Positions 16,497-24,722 of a stretch of 41,064 nt of DNA are shown one piece after another. The notes below the pieces were generated by a model. That model did not search any database. It saw only the letters and a list, made by a program, of their open reading frames with translations, and was not told the origin of the DNA. Position 1 is the stretch's first letter; the number at the start of each line of letters is the position of its first letter. The translations under genes were made by a program, and so were the position numbers. The DNA lies in contig PBFR01000036.1 of NCBI GenBank assembly GCA_002718735.1, positions 1-41,064 on the forward strand, in the 5' to 3' direction. This DNA comes from Halobacteriovoraceae bacterium. GTDB lineage: Bacteria; Bdellovibrionota; Bacteriovoracia; Bacteriovoracales; Bacteriovoracaceae.

Positions 16497-16528
16497 CAAA
16501 AAAAGGCCCATTCCCTAGGGCCTTTTTT
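16497..16528 (+). terminator. Orphan Rho-independent terminator
   Basis: AAAAGGCCC (16501-16509) pairs with GGGCCTTTT (16518-16526) across an 8-nt loop and is followed by more T. No plus-strand protein gene precedes it for over 700 nt, so it may end a small RNA. Confidence 0.8.
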
Positions 16529-16647
16529 TATTTCTAAACCCTACCGAGTTAATAAGAAATAAATTTTTTTTTACCAAAATGTAAGGTGATATAGATTATT
16601 TCTGGCCACAAGTTCGATATCGTTGTGATAACCCAAGGAGGGATCTG

Positions 16648-16941
16648 ATGGTAAAACTAAAAGCAAGACCGTTAAATTTAAGTGTAAAAAAGCTCAATGA
16701 ACTAAAAAATGAAGGCTTTGTTGCTCTAACTTTCGTTGGCGAGAATCTACAACCATTTTATTGTTTCGCCAAAGAGGACGAGTTGTCTGTCGCTTGCAGT
16801 GAAGAGGTCAACTTTAATTGGGGAGGAGAGTTTATAAGTGCCAAATTTTTAAAACACATTGGAGAGGGCTGGAGTACAGTAAAGGATATTATGCTATTTG
16901 AAGTTGAATCTGAAATTTATAACGCTCAACTTTGCGCCTAA
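16648..16941 (+). CDS. Conserved-looking small cytoplasmic protein, unknown
   Basis: This 97-residue protein has no signal or membrane segment. It starts at an ATG with a strong AAGGAGGG site. The sequence mixes beta-like stretches (GFVALTFVGENLQPFYCFA) with an acidic middle and a GEFISAKFLKHIGEGW segment. No family is recognised. Its stop TAA overlaps the stop of the convergent 75-residue gene within CTAA. Confidence 0.7.
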   Translation: MVKLKARPLNLSVKKLNELKNEGFVALTFVGENLQPFYCFAKEDELSVACSEEVNFNWGGEFISAKFLKHIGEGWSTVKDIMLFEVESEIYNAQLCA

Positions 16942-17165
16942 CTTTCTTTTAAGGCCACGACTCTGTATCTAAAGATACTCGTGGCTATAGGCTCCAAGTC
17001 TCTATTGATTATTTCAAAACCTTCTTCTTCCAGTTCGTAATCAAATTCATCGCACCTCTCTTCAATCACTCTATCAAGCATAAACTCGTAAACATGATCT
17101 TGAGCAGAGAGCCCAAGTGCAAGCTTTTCTTTTATTGTTAGAAGCCTTTTCTCATCCACTCTCAT
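16938..17165 (-). CDS. Small acidic protein, unknown
   Basis: This 75-residue soluble protein has a helical, charged N-terminal half and an acidic middle (CDEFDYELEEEGFEI). I do not recognise a family. It begins 9 nt after the parvulin gene on the same strand and is probably co-transcribed with it. Confidence 0.65.
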   Translation of the reverse strand: MRVDEKRLLTIKEKLALGLSAQDHVYEFMLDRVIEERCDEFDYELEEEGFEIINRDLEPIATSIFRYRVVALKES

Positions 17166-17173
17166 GAAATGAC

Positions 17174-17449
17174 TTATTTGTCTCTTTTTATAATGTGGTA
17201 TCCAAATTGAGTTTGAACAATGTCGCTTATCTCGCCAGGATTAAGGGCGAATGCCGCTTGTTCAAAAGGAGCTACCATCATTCCTTTACCAAATTCTCCA
17301 AGACTTCCACCTTGTTTTGCTGAACCGCAATTAGAGTAGTCTTGTGCTAGTTTTTCAAAAGACTGACCGTCGTTTAATTTTTTTAGAATGTCTTGGGCCT
17401 CGAATTTTTGATCAACTAGTATATGGGATGCTGTAATTTTATTTGTCAT
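17174..17449 (-). CDS. ppiC: Parvulin-type peptidyl-prolyl isomerase (PpiC-like)
   Basis: The 91 residues consist of a single parvulin domain with ASHILVDQKFEAQDILKKL, the central GSAKQGGSLGEFGKGMM, FEQAAFALNPGEISDIVQT and the terminal FGYHIIKRDK. The length matches E. coli PpiC (93 aa), a cytoplasmic prolyl isomerase for protein folding. There is no signal peptide. GGAGGC precedes the ATG. It forms a likely two-gene unit with the small acidic protein downstream. Confidence 0.94.
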   Translation of the reverse strand: MTNKITASHILVDQKFEAQDILKKLNDGQSFEKLAQDYSNCGSAKQGGSLGEFGKGMMVAPFEQAAFALNPGEISDIVQTQFGYHIIKRDK

Positions 17450-17480
17450 GATAATGCCTCCATTTTTCTGTACAAATGAT

Positions 17481-19247
17481 CTATACCACCGGAAGTTCTA
17501 TTACAAAAGTAGTTCTTTCTTTCTCTTTGTCTAGGTACAACTGGCCGCCGTGGGCCTCAACGAGGTTTTTACTGATACTCAAACCAATACCTGTGCCTTC
17601 TCCAGCCTTTTTCGTGGTAAAAAATGGTTGGAAAATTTTTTCCTGAATTTCCTCAGGGATTTTATCTCCCGTGTTTGAGATGCCTATAGATGTTGTTTTT
17701 CTTTTATGGTTTAGCTTTGTGAAAACCTCTATTTCTTTTTCATTCGATTTTTGAGCTTCAATCTGGGCGTTACTTAGTAAGTTTATTAAGACTTGAGATA
17801 TTTGGACTTTATTGCAATTTATTTTTGTGTCTGAGCCTAGATTCAAAGTTATATTTAAATCCTTTATCTTAAATCCTTCTTTAGCAAACTCTACGGTCTC
17901 TGATATAATTGAATTTAAACTTTCAATTTGTCTATTTTCTCCTGACTCGTTTCTTGCAAATTCTCGAAGCCCGTTAGTTATATTGGTAATCCTTTTTACT
18001 GAGCTCTCAATTTTATTGGTTGCTTTCTTTATATCGCTGGAGTGTTTGTTTAAATCATCTGATTTTTCCATTTCGCTTAGTAAAGCCGAATACCCCAGAA
18101 TCACACTTAGTGGATTATTTATTTCGTGAGCAATCCCCGCGGCCATTTCTCCCAATGCTGCAAGCTTTGAAGCATGTTCAGCACTACGTCTGTGAATTTT
18201 TGCTTCTTCGGCCATCTTTCTTGCAAGTTTGACTGCTTTGTTTTGTGCTTTTGAGAGATTTAGAAATAGAATGATTAAAAGAAAATCAATTACAATACCG
18301 CTTAATAAAAAGTAACTAGACTGATCTGAACCCAAGGCCTTCTTAAATTCTTTATTGGACTTTATTTGAAAGTTCCATTTTCTGCCGTAAATTTCTTTTG
18401 AAATTTCCTTTTGAAATAGAGGCGTGTGGTTAGGGTCTTTATGTTCATTGTAAAGAAGGATATCATTATCAGAGACGCTTATGTCCACCAGCCTCTCTTG
18501 TGGGGAAAGCACACCGTAGACAAGTTTTTCCACAATGAAGGGAGCATAGACCATTCCCTTAAAGTTTTCTCTTCTCTCCTCTATGTTTGAATCTTTCTGG
18601 CCTTCATAGAAAGGAGCATAAAACAAGAATCCAGGTTTTTGTCTTTCATCCTGAACTAAGATAATTGGGCCTGTCATTCTGGCCTTTCCAGAGTCTTCGG
18701 CCTCGATTGCAGCCTTAAGTCTATTTTTTTCAAAGCTGATATCTAGACCTATGGCCTCTTCATTTCCTTTCTCTGGTTCTATATATGTTATTGGGTAATA
18801 GATTTCATCTTTTGAATGGTGAAGGCCAAAATTTGGTCTGTATGATCTTTGATCTTTTAAAAATTGTGGTAGCTCTTTTGGGTCTATATTAAAAATTACG
18901 CCAAGCCCATTTATTCCAGGGTATTTTTCTGGAAGCTTTAAGCTTTGAGCAAAAACTTTCCACTCATTATAGGTAATTTGAGATTTATTGGCATTATAGA
19001 AGGCCACACCAGCCCATAGGCCATCGGCGTAGCTTCTGATTCGCTCTTCAATTAAATTGACTGTGGTTTGTGCTTGCTGGTCAAAGCGGGCCTTTATTCG
19101 GGCCTGATATTGAGTTTGAGAAACGCGCCATGCTACCAATGTAAGTGTTGCCGAAGCTAAAACCACAATCCAGTGAAGTAATCCTAGACCTAAAAATTGT
19201 TTTTTGTGGTTTTCTCGCATCTTTTTCATTTTAAACGATTTTGTCAC
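17481..19247 (-). CDS. CHASE-domain sensor histidine kinase
   Basis: This 588-residue membrane kinase has TM1 at about residues 22-41, a periplasmic CHASE-type sensor domain at about 60-300 (LPEKYPGINGLGVIFN and MTGPIILVQDE are typical) and TM2 at about 312-331. A short coiled segment leads to the HisKA domain with phosphoacceptor H374 in GIAHEINNP. The HATPase_c domain has an N box, SNTGDKI and GTGIGLSISKNLVEAHGG. No receiver domain or adjacent response regulator is present, so it is an orphan whose partner is elsewhere. The gene stands alone. Its ligand is unknown; other CHASE proteins sense small molecules such as cytokinin-like compounds or peptides. Confidence 0.93.
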   Translation of the reverse strand: MTKSFKMKKMRENHKKQFLGLGLLHWIVVLASATLTLVAWRVSQTQYQARIKARFDQQAQTTVNLIEERIRSYADGLWAGVAFYNANKSQITYNEWKVFAQSLKLPEKYPGINGLGVIFNIDPKELPQFLKDQRSYRPNFGLHHSKDEIYYPITYIEPEKGNEEAIGLDISFEKNRLKAAIEAEDSGKARMTGPIILVQDERQKPGFLFYAPFYEGQKDSNIEERRENFKGMVYAPFIVEKLVYGVLSPQERLVDISVSDNDILLYNEHKDPNHTPLFQKEISKEIYGRKWNFQIKSNKEFKKALGSDQSSYFLLSGIVIDFLLIILFLNLSKAQNKAVKLARKMAEEAKIHRRSAEHASKLAALGEMAAGIAHEINNPLSVILGYSALLSEMEKSDDLNKHSSDIKKATNKIESSVKRITNITNGLREFARNESGENRQIESLNSIISETVEFAKEGFKIKDLNITLNLGSDTKINCNKVQISQVLINLLSNAQIEAQKSNEKEIEVFTKLNHKRKTTSIGISNTGDKIPEEIQEKIFQPFFTTKKAGEGTGIGLSISKNLVEAHGGQLYLDKEKERTTFVIELPVV

Positions 19248-19323
19248 ACCTTCATGTGAACTTGTATCTTTTTATTTAAAGAGGCAGCTTTTTAATTTTT
19301 GACTAACAAGTGTCTTATCATAA

Positions 19324-19698
19324 TTAAAGATCCGAAAAGATATCAACCTTATTGCCATCCACATCTAAAACCGATGCATATCTCTGATTCCAGAATGCAT
19401 CCCATGGCTCTTTGACCACCTGATATCCATTAGATTTTATCTTTTGGACAAGCAAATCCACCTCTTTTGGTGATGATTGTTTGAAGCATAAAGTCAGCCC
19501 AGGTTGAATAGGCTTTTTCCAATCTGGGTCAATCTTTTGTAAAAGTTTAAATGAGTCCAACATAATTCGCACACCACTCGAAGTGCTTCCTTCCATGTGG
19601 TCATCTCCAAATTTTTTAAATTCCAGGCCAAATAGCATGTAAAACTGAGATGATTTTTCGATGTTCTCGCAAGCAATACCTATTGCGTCTAAACTCAT
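19324..19698 (-). CDS. VOC/glyoxalase-fold protein
   Basis: These 124 residues form one vicinal-oxygen-chelate unit pair (opening AIGIACENIEKSSQFYMLFGLEF, later PGLTLCFKQSS, closing RYASVLDVDGNKVDIFSDL). This superfamily includes glyoxalase I, extradiol dioxygenases and antibiotic-binding proteins. The expected C-terminal metal ligand Glu appears as Asp (VDIF), so catalysis is uncertain. AAGGAAG precedes the ATG. It is a single gene. Confidence 0.85.
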   Translation of the reverse strand: MSLDAIGIACENIEKSSQFYMLFGLEFKKFGDDHMEGSTSSGVRIMLDSFKLLQKIDPDWKKPIQPGLTLCFKQSSPKEVDLLVQKIKSNGYQVVKEPWDAFWNQRYASVLDVDGNKVDIFSDL

Positions 19699-19922
19699 GA
19701 TTAACTTCCTTGAACTTATAAGTACACATGATTAAATCTTATGAGATATTTTATGTTAAAGAAGTGCTTTGTCTTCTCTTTAATGTTGTATCTTTCTAGA
19801 ACAACTGAAATAAATTTGAAGCAAGATTGAAGGACATGTAGAGGGTTTGTCTCGTAAAAATTGCTTTCTTTTCACAGGTTTGAGCTTGTAATATAATAGG
19901 CGATAAAAAAACGAGATAGAAT

Positions 19923-21437
19923 ATGGAAATTTTTCTCAATAACTTCTTGCTTGCAGGCTCTGTAATTCTTCTTTTTAGCGTTTTGCTAAGTAAGTCCTCC
20001 AGCCGCTTTGGGTTGCCCATTCTAATTGTATTTATGGTAATAGGGATGCTCTCTGGAAGTGAGGGGATTGGTGGCATACACTTTGAAAACTACGAACTGA
20101 CACACTCTCTAAGCTTGATCGCATTGTGCCTAATCATATTCTCAGGCGGTATTGAAACTGAAATGAAGGATATAAGGGGCAACCTAGGCAGGGGAGTTGC
20201 CCTGTCTTCCATCGGAGTACTAATAACCACAGGGGTTGTGGGCATATTTGTTCACTTCCTATTAAAGATAAGCCTACTTGAGTCTATGCTTGTAGGAGCA
20301 ATTCTCTCTGCAACTGATGCCGCAGCCGTTTTTGCAGTGTTCAAAGACAAGAAAGCACAAGTTGTTGCACCGAATAAAAATTTATTAAAGTTCGAGTCTG
20401 GTAGTAACGACCCCATGGCCTACTTTTTGGTCACGATCATTTTGGGTCTTATAGAGAGTGGCAACTTTGACTCATTTGATTTGGGATTAAGCCTGTTTTT
20501 AAACCCTGCAGTTGGACTCTTGGTGGGCTGGCTTCTATCAAAAGCATTTATCTCACTGAATAATGTAATAAATTTGGAGTTTATAGGACTTTATCCGGCC
20601 TTGACGCTTTCATTTCTATTTCTTAACTATTCTTTGGCCGTGCAGTTTGGTGGAAATGGCTTTCTTGCGATCTATGTATTTGGGCTTTTAATAAGCAGTA
20701 AGAAAATATTGCATAAAACATTCTTGTATAGCTTTTACGACGGAGTCTCCTGGCTTTCCCAAATCGGACTGTTTGTAATGCTTGGGCTTTTGGTTTTTCC
20801 AAGCCGTCTTATGAATATTGCCCCTGAAGGACTTGTAATTGCAGGTTTCTTGATTTTAGTTGCAAGGCCTGTGACCATTTTTCTCTGCTTGGCCTTCAGT
20901 CGCTTTAATTTTAAAGACAAAATCTTCATCTCTTGGGCTGGGCTAAAGGGTGCAACTCCAATTGTCTTTGCAAGCCTTGCTGCTGTTAAGATTGGTGATC
21001 GCGCACACATTTTATTTGATGTTGTGTTCTTTGTTGTACTTGTTTCGGCTCTAATTCAAGGCGTAACAATGAAGGCCGTTGCTAAGAAGTTAGGACTTCT
21101 TTATGAGGCGATAGAAGATCCAAGTTTTCCAATAGATTTCGAGGTTTTAGAAAAAACAAAGAATGGCATAAAAGAAATAGTTGTGGAGCCTGGCGATCAT
21201 GCAATTGAGAAAAGGGTCGTTGACTTAAATCTTCCAAATGGATGCCTAGTGCTTTTTATAAAACGAGATGGTTCTTTTGTAATACCAGATGGTTCTACAA
21301 GCTTCTTAGAACATGATAGAGTTCTTCTGGTGACTAAATCTAAAAATGATATTGATGAGGCGGTGTTGCGATTTAAGCAGGAGAAGGAGAGGCCATCAAA
21401 GTTTGTAAAAATTGATGGCAATGAAGTCGTTCATTAA
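19923..21437 (+). CDS. NhaP2/CvrA-type K+(Na+)/H+ antiporter with TrkA-C domain
   Basis: The 504 residues contain about 12-13 membrane helices of the CPA1 cation/proton antiporter family (opening SSSRFGLPILIVFMVIGMLSG, then GAILSATDAAAVFAVF, FESGSNDPMAYFLV and WAGLKGATPIVFAS). A cytoplasmic RCK/TrkA-C domain follows at about residues 395-480 (VVEPGDHAIEKRVVDLNLP, with LEHDRVLLVT). The SND motif and TrkA-C tail match NhaP2-type exchangers that expel K+ or Na+ for protons. It is shorter than E. coli CvrA, lacking its last domain. The stop overlaps the convergent gene in TTAA. Confidence 0.92.
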   Translation: MEIFLNNFLLAGSVILLFSVLLSKSSSRFGLPILIVFMVIGMLSGSEGIGGIHFENYELTHSLSLIALCLIIFSGGIETEMKDIRGNLGRGVALSSIGVLITTGVVGIFVHFLLKISLLESMLVGAILSATDAAAVFAVFKDKKAQVVAPNKNLLKFESGSNDPMAYFLVTIILGLIESGNFDSFDLGLSLFLNPAVGLLVGWLLSKAFISLNNVINLEFIGLYPALTLSFLFLNYSLAVQFGGNGFLAIYVFGLLISSKKILHKTFLYSFYDGVSWLSQIGLFVMLGLLVFPSRLMNIAPEGLVIAGFLILVARPVTIFLCLAFSRFNFKDKIFISWAGLKGATPIVFASLAAVKIGDRAHILFDVVFFVVLVSALIQGVTMKAVAKKLGLLYEAIEDPSFPIDFEVLEKTKNGIKEIVVEPGDHAIEKRVVDLNLPNGCLVLFIKRDGSFVIPDGSTSFLEHDRVLLVTKSKNDIDEAVLRFKQEKERPSKFVKIDGNEVVH

Positions 21438-21853
21438 AGGTTGTTTCTTTTGCAAATAATGCTTAGGCTTGGCGGAAATCCATCAACATTCATAATCGTT
21501 GAGCTCTTGGCAAAGTTTGAATCTATACCTGCCATTAACGTAATATAGGCCTGCAGTTTAGAGTCTTCCCCCGAGATTGATGCCTGACATAGAAATGTTT
21601 CGTCATCCCCAACGATATGAGTAGCAGTAGATACTTCTACTTTTCCCCAAGTTGAGCCGTCCTCTTTTAAAAGCTTAAGGCTAAATTCATCTTGGTGCTC
21701 TTCTTTGATCACTGGAAAAGCTTTTGTTTTGGCCTGTTCGACAATCATCTGTCTATTTTCTGAGTCCCAAATTAATCTAGTCTTTTCCACCCAGCAGTGA
21801 TGATCTGCAAAAACGGAGAATGAGGCCAATAAAAAGGCAAAAATAACACGCAT
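21434..21853 (-). CDS. Small secreted protein, unknown
   Basis: The 139 residues begin with a signal peptide (MRVIFAFLLASFSVFA, then DHHCWVEK). Three cysteines lie in the mature part (HHCW, FLCQ, IICKR). The mature part is predicted mostly beta. AGGAGAC precedes the ATG. No family is recognised. It resembles other small exported proteins in this window in size and layout but not in sequence. Confidence 0.72.
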   Translation of the reverse strand: MRVIFAFLLASFSVFADHHCWVEKTRLIWDSENRQMIVEQAKTKAFPVIKEEHQDEFSLKLLKEDGSTWGKVEVSTATHIVGDDETFLCQASISGEDSKLQAYITLMAGIDSNFAKSSTIMNVDGFPPSLSIICKRNNL

Positions 21854-21908
21854 ACGAAAGTCTCCTTTTTAATTATTCTTCAATAGAGGTTTTAAAATGT
21901 AAAAACCT

Positions 21909-22370
21909 TTATCTCCAGAAGCTCTCATGAGGTTTGATGAATTTTTCTTCATGAGAATAATCCAAAACCTCCACGTCCGTTGTTGCTTTTGAATATATTT
22001 CTTTGGCCTGGATGTAGAGTCCTGACTTAACAATCTCAAATAGCTGTTTAGTAGAACATCCATATACCACTTTAGTTATACCTGCCCAATAAATAGCACC
22101 AGAGCACATGGCACAAGGCTCTGTTGATGAATAAAGAACACACTCGGCAAGCTCATCCATTGTTAGTTTCTTCTGTGCTTTCTTGATAAGTCTCAACTCA
22201 GCATGGGCAGTGATGTCACTAATGGAGACGACTTCATTTTCACTTGTTGCGACGACTTTACCGTTTTTAACTAGTAATGCACCAAATGGGTGATTGCCTC
22301 TTTTAACAGCGGTCGTTGCAAGGGCCAGGGTTTGGTTTAAAAATTCTAGGTGTTTGTTTTGATGGGACAT
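21909..22370 (-). CDS. Nucleoside/guanine deaminase-like zinc enzyme
   Basis: The 153 residues carry the cytidine/deoxycytidylate deaminase zinc signature, with HAE in TAHAELRLI and PCxxC in STEPCAMCSGAIYWAGI. HPFGALLVKNGKVVA also fits the GuaD/TadA-like branch. It is probably a guanine or nucleoside deaminase for purine salvage rather than TadA, because the C-terminal part (EIYSKATTDVEVLDYSHEE) resembles guanine deaminases. I start it at ATG 22370, which has AGGAGTC upstream. A longer frame from 22409 lacks such a site. Confidence 0.88.
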   Translation of the reverse strand: MSHQNKHLEFLNQTLALATTAVKRGNHPFGALLVKNGKVVATSENEVVSISDITAHAELRLIKKAQKKLTMDELAECVLYSSTEPCAMCSGAIYWAGITKVVYGCSTKQLFEIVKSGLYIQAKEIYSKATTDVEVLDYSHEEKFIKPHESFWR

Positions 22371-22693
22371 AATGACTCCTCTTTTTAATTTGGAGCCTTC
22401 ATCGCTCAACCATTAAGAAAACAAAGCAGGAAAGCTTAAGAGTCTTTGTTTAGAAGGTTGAACTTGCTACTTATATATGACCTTATCTCCTGAGAGTCAA
22501 CATTGGCATACATAGTGCATCTATCAAGTAAAGCTATAAGAAGTGCTCATGATTTTAGCTGTTTATGCACTATAAGGGTGTCTAATAGCATCTACACATG
22601 AACAGATTTTAGTCAGTGTAGTGACATGAAAATTTAAAAGCCAGTAAACAAATTTTGCAGATAATCTCTAGCAACTAAAAAAGGAACCCTGCT
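22371..22693. other. 323-nt divergent intergenic region with a long-spaced dyad
   Basis: The region separates the deaminase and the beta-barrel genes. It contains 9-bp arms ATAGTGCAT (22512-22520) and ATGCACTAT (22565-22573), 44 nt apart. They could bring two halves of a leader RNA together or be a pair of operator half sites. No open frame of interest is seen. Confidence 0.4.
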
Positions 22694-23236
22694 ATGAAAA
22701 ATCTTACTCTTATTCTTCTTATCCTCTCTTCTAGCAGTGCATTTGCACTTGAGTACTCGTTAGGTCTTTATACAGCAGTGTCAGGAAGGTCTGAGTTTGA
22801 AACAAGCTCTATCGATGATACGGGAGACATTGGGCCAGGGGATATTAGTTATCTTTTTAAGGTGGATTATGCCGTTAATGAACAGTTCAAAGTGGGACTC
22901 GAAAGTGGAAGGCTCTCTTATGACGCCCACTTTACGGGCGAGGAGACTTATTTTACTAGAAAATTTACCGCACAAATACCGCTGGCACTTAGATTTTCTT
23001 ATGCTGTAAATAAACACCTATTCACCCTTAGTTTGGTCGATACCTTGCACTCAGATAGTGAAAACCTTTATGACAACAACACACGTGAAGGAAGTCTTGA
23101 ATACGGCTATACCTTTGCTGAAAAATTTTCGGCCAATGTAAGAGTTATGCAGGTTGAGGGTGATAGCTCAAGCAGCTCTAGTGCTGACAAGGCCGAGAAT
23201 ACAGTAATGTTTTTTGGTCTAAGTTATACGATCTAG
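22694..23236 (+). CDS. Predicted outer-membrane beta-barrel protein
   Basis: The 180 residues start with a signal peptide (ILLILSSSSAFA). The mature chain alternates polar and hydrophobic residues in about eight strands and ends with an aromatic-containing strand (VMFFGLSYTI), as in small OmpA/OmpW-size barrels. It contains the segments LGLYTAVSGRSEF and LEYGYTFAEKFSANVRV. A Ser-rich loop (GDSSSSSSADK) is probably surface exposed. The function is unknown. GGAAC precedes the ATG. It ends at a perfect palindrome. Confidence 0.8.
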   Translation: MKNLTLILLILSSSSAFALEYSLGLYTAVSGRSEFETSSIDDTGDIGPGDISYLFKVDYAVNEQFKVGLESGRLSYDAHFTGEETYFTRKFTAQIPLALRFSYAVNKHLFTLSLVDTLHSDSENLYDNNTREGSLEYGYTFAEKFSANVRVMQVEGDSSSSSSADKAENTVMFFGLSYTI

Positions 23237-23243
23237 GACTTTC

Positions 23244-23277
23244 GCAATGAGAGCTTCTAATTAGAAGCTCTCATTGC
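23244..23277. terminator. 34-nt perfect palindrome between convergent genes
   Basis: The arm GCAATGAGAGCTTCTAA (23244-23260) is followed directly by its exact reverse complement (23261-23277). It lies between the stops of the barrel and lipoprotein genes, so a terminator role is natural, yet neither strand shows a strong T run after it. Confidence 0.6.
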
Positions 23278-23285
23278 TTATAGAC

Positions 23286-23693
23286 TTACTTACAAACAAA
23301 ATTCATCTTATATGTATAACCCTTGCCGATTGCTTCATCAGCAATAGAGCCACCAAGTGCGGCAATCCCGCCTAGATCGGACTCTTTCTTTCCACCAAAA
23401 GCAAATACCCCAGAGCCAACTCCTTGAGCGACTTTAGCGGCAGTCTTTCTGCTTTCATAGTCATCTTGTTTCATATTTCCAGTATATTTGGATTCTTCAG
23501 CTTTGATATAGGCAATTTTACTTTGCTTTTCACAAAAGTGATCTGCTTGAGACTTGGCATTCTTATAGCCTTCATCTTTTTTATCTGTTTTAAATACAAC
23601 AGTATGATTTCCAGACTCTGACGGCCTTACATCTCTGTGATGGGCACATGACGATAAAAGAATAACAGCGAACAATCCAATTAATGCTTTCAT
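23286..23693 (-). CDS. Small lipoprotein, unknown
   Basis: The 135 residues start with a type II signal peptide and lipobox (LLSSC, lipidated Cys at residue 16). The middle is polar with KKDEGYKNAKSQADHFCEKQ and tyrosine-lysine repeats. It then has a glycine-rich hydrophobic segment (AAKVAQGVGSGVFAFGGKKE, then GGIAALGGSIADEAIGKG) like glycine-zipper proteins, and ends NFVCK. It is probably envelope-associated. AAGGAG lies upstream of the ATG. Confidence 0.78.
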   Translation of the reverse strand: MKALIGLFAVILLSSCAHHRDVRPSESGNHTVVFKTDKKDEGYKNAKSQADHFCEKQSKIAYIKAEESKYTGNMKQDDYESRKTAAKVAQGVGSGVFAFGGKKESDLGGIAALGGSIADEAIGKGYTYKMNFVCK

Positions 23694-23772
23694 TTAAATC
23701 TCCTTGTTTGAATTATAGAATTCTATTACTCAGATTATTCTTTTAAAAGAATTAAAGGGATGTACATGTGCG

Positions 23773-24642
23773 TTAAATCTTTTGCTTACCTTTCGCGAGG
23801 GGAATCTTTGGAGTAAACGAGCTACCTTGGGAGGCGACAATAACGCAGATGATTGCAAGCCATTGAATATTTGTAAGGCTTTCGCCTAAAAACACAAGTC
23901 CTATGACACTGGCAAAGGCGGGCTCCAGGCTCATTAAGACACTGAATGTTTGAGAGGGAATTCTTTTTAATGCACTCATTTCTAATGAGTAGGGAATTGC
24001 ACTGCTAAAGAGTCCTACAAAGATTCCCATTGGTAAGGCCTCGAGGTTAATCATTTCAGAAGCGTTTAGAACTAATCCCCAGGGTGCGACTATTATTGCC
24101 GCAATGGCCATGCCTGCACTGGCCGCTATAGGGCCTTTTACTTGGGACCCAAGCCTTTTACCAAATACAATATAAAGTGCCCAAAAAAGCCCTGCAACCA
24201 ATGCTAAAAAAACACCAAGAGGATCCAACTTTGTTTCGGCTCCCTCCATTGGCAAAAGTAGAAAGATTCCTATACCAGCAAGAACGGCCCATAAAAAGTC
24301 TAACTTCCTTGTTCCTCCGAGAACCGCCACTGCTAGTGGCCCAGTAAACTCAAGGGCCACCGCTATGCCTAGAGGGATTTTTGCCAAAGCGAAATAAAAA
24401 GAAAGATTCATAAGTCCCAAGGATGCTCCATAAAAGAAAAGATCTTTCTTTGCACCACTTGAGAACACGCTTTTCCAAGGCTTGAATATTGCACACAATG
24501 CGACTGCTGCGACCATCAATCGGAGTGTGGATGCTCCTGCTACTCCAGCTATTGGAAATAGATTTTTTGCCACAGAAGCGCCGTATTGAATGGACGCCAT
24601 TGCTAGTAAAAGGGTGAATATTGGAAGTAGTTTATCTCTCAT
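23773..24642 (-). CDS. rhtA: RhtA-like EamA/DMT-family exporter
   Basis: The 289 residues form ten membrane helices of the drug/metabolite transporter superfamily with two EamA repeats. Segments such as QYGASVAKNLFPIAGVAGASTLRL, FALAKIPLGIAVALEFTGPL and SLEMSALKRIPSQTFSVLMSLEPA closely match the RhtA threonine/homoserine exporter branch. It is an inner-membrane protein that probably exports amino acids. It is a single gene. Confidence 0.9.
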   Translation of the reverse strand: MRDKLLPIFTLLLAMASIQYGASVAKNLFPIAGVAGASTLRLMVAAVALCAIFKPWKSVFSSGAKKDLFFYGASLGLMNLSFYFALAKIPLGIAVALEFTGPLAVAVLGGTRKLDFLWAVLAGIGIFLLLPMEGAETKLDPLGVFLALVAGLFWALYIVFGKRLGSQVKGPIAASAGMAIAAIIVAPWGLVLNASEMINLEALPMGIFVGLFSSAIPYSLEMSALKRIPSQTFSVLMSLEPAFASVIGLVFLGESLTNIQWLAIICVIVASQGSSFTPKIPLAKGKQKI

Positions 24643-24722
24643 GGTAAGAGACTAATCGAAAAATACGCCAAAAGCTTAATTTTTTATAATTTATTTAATC
24701 TAAAGGCTAAAGAGTCGATAAG

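Larger units (their letters stand above)
16196..16647. other. 452-nt intergenic region with orphan terminator and dyads
   Basis: I see no convincing protein gene; an open frame at 16291-16518 has no ribosome site and poor composition. The region holds a CGAAT/ATTCG hairpin (16273-16287), GTAC-TTA-GTAC (16333-16343), a perfect GTGTAA-N3-TTACAC dyad (16398-16412) and a strong terminator (16501-16528). It also holds the leader and promoter of the gene at 16648. A small RNA ending at the terminator is the simplest explanation. Confidence 0.5.

Noticed and set aside
16291..16518. 75-residue plus-strand open frame in the 16.2-16.6 kb gap
   Set aside because: It runs into the terminator hairpin, has no Shine-Dalgarno site, and its tail is encoded by the hairpin itself.
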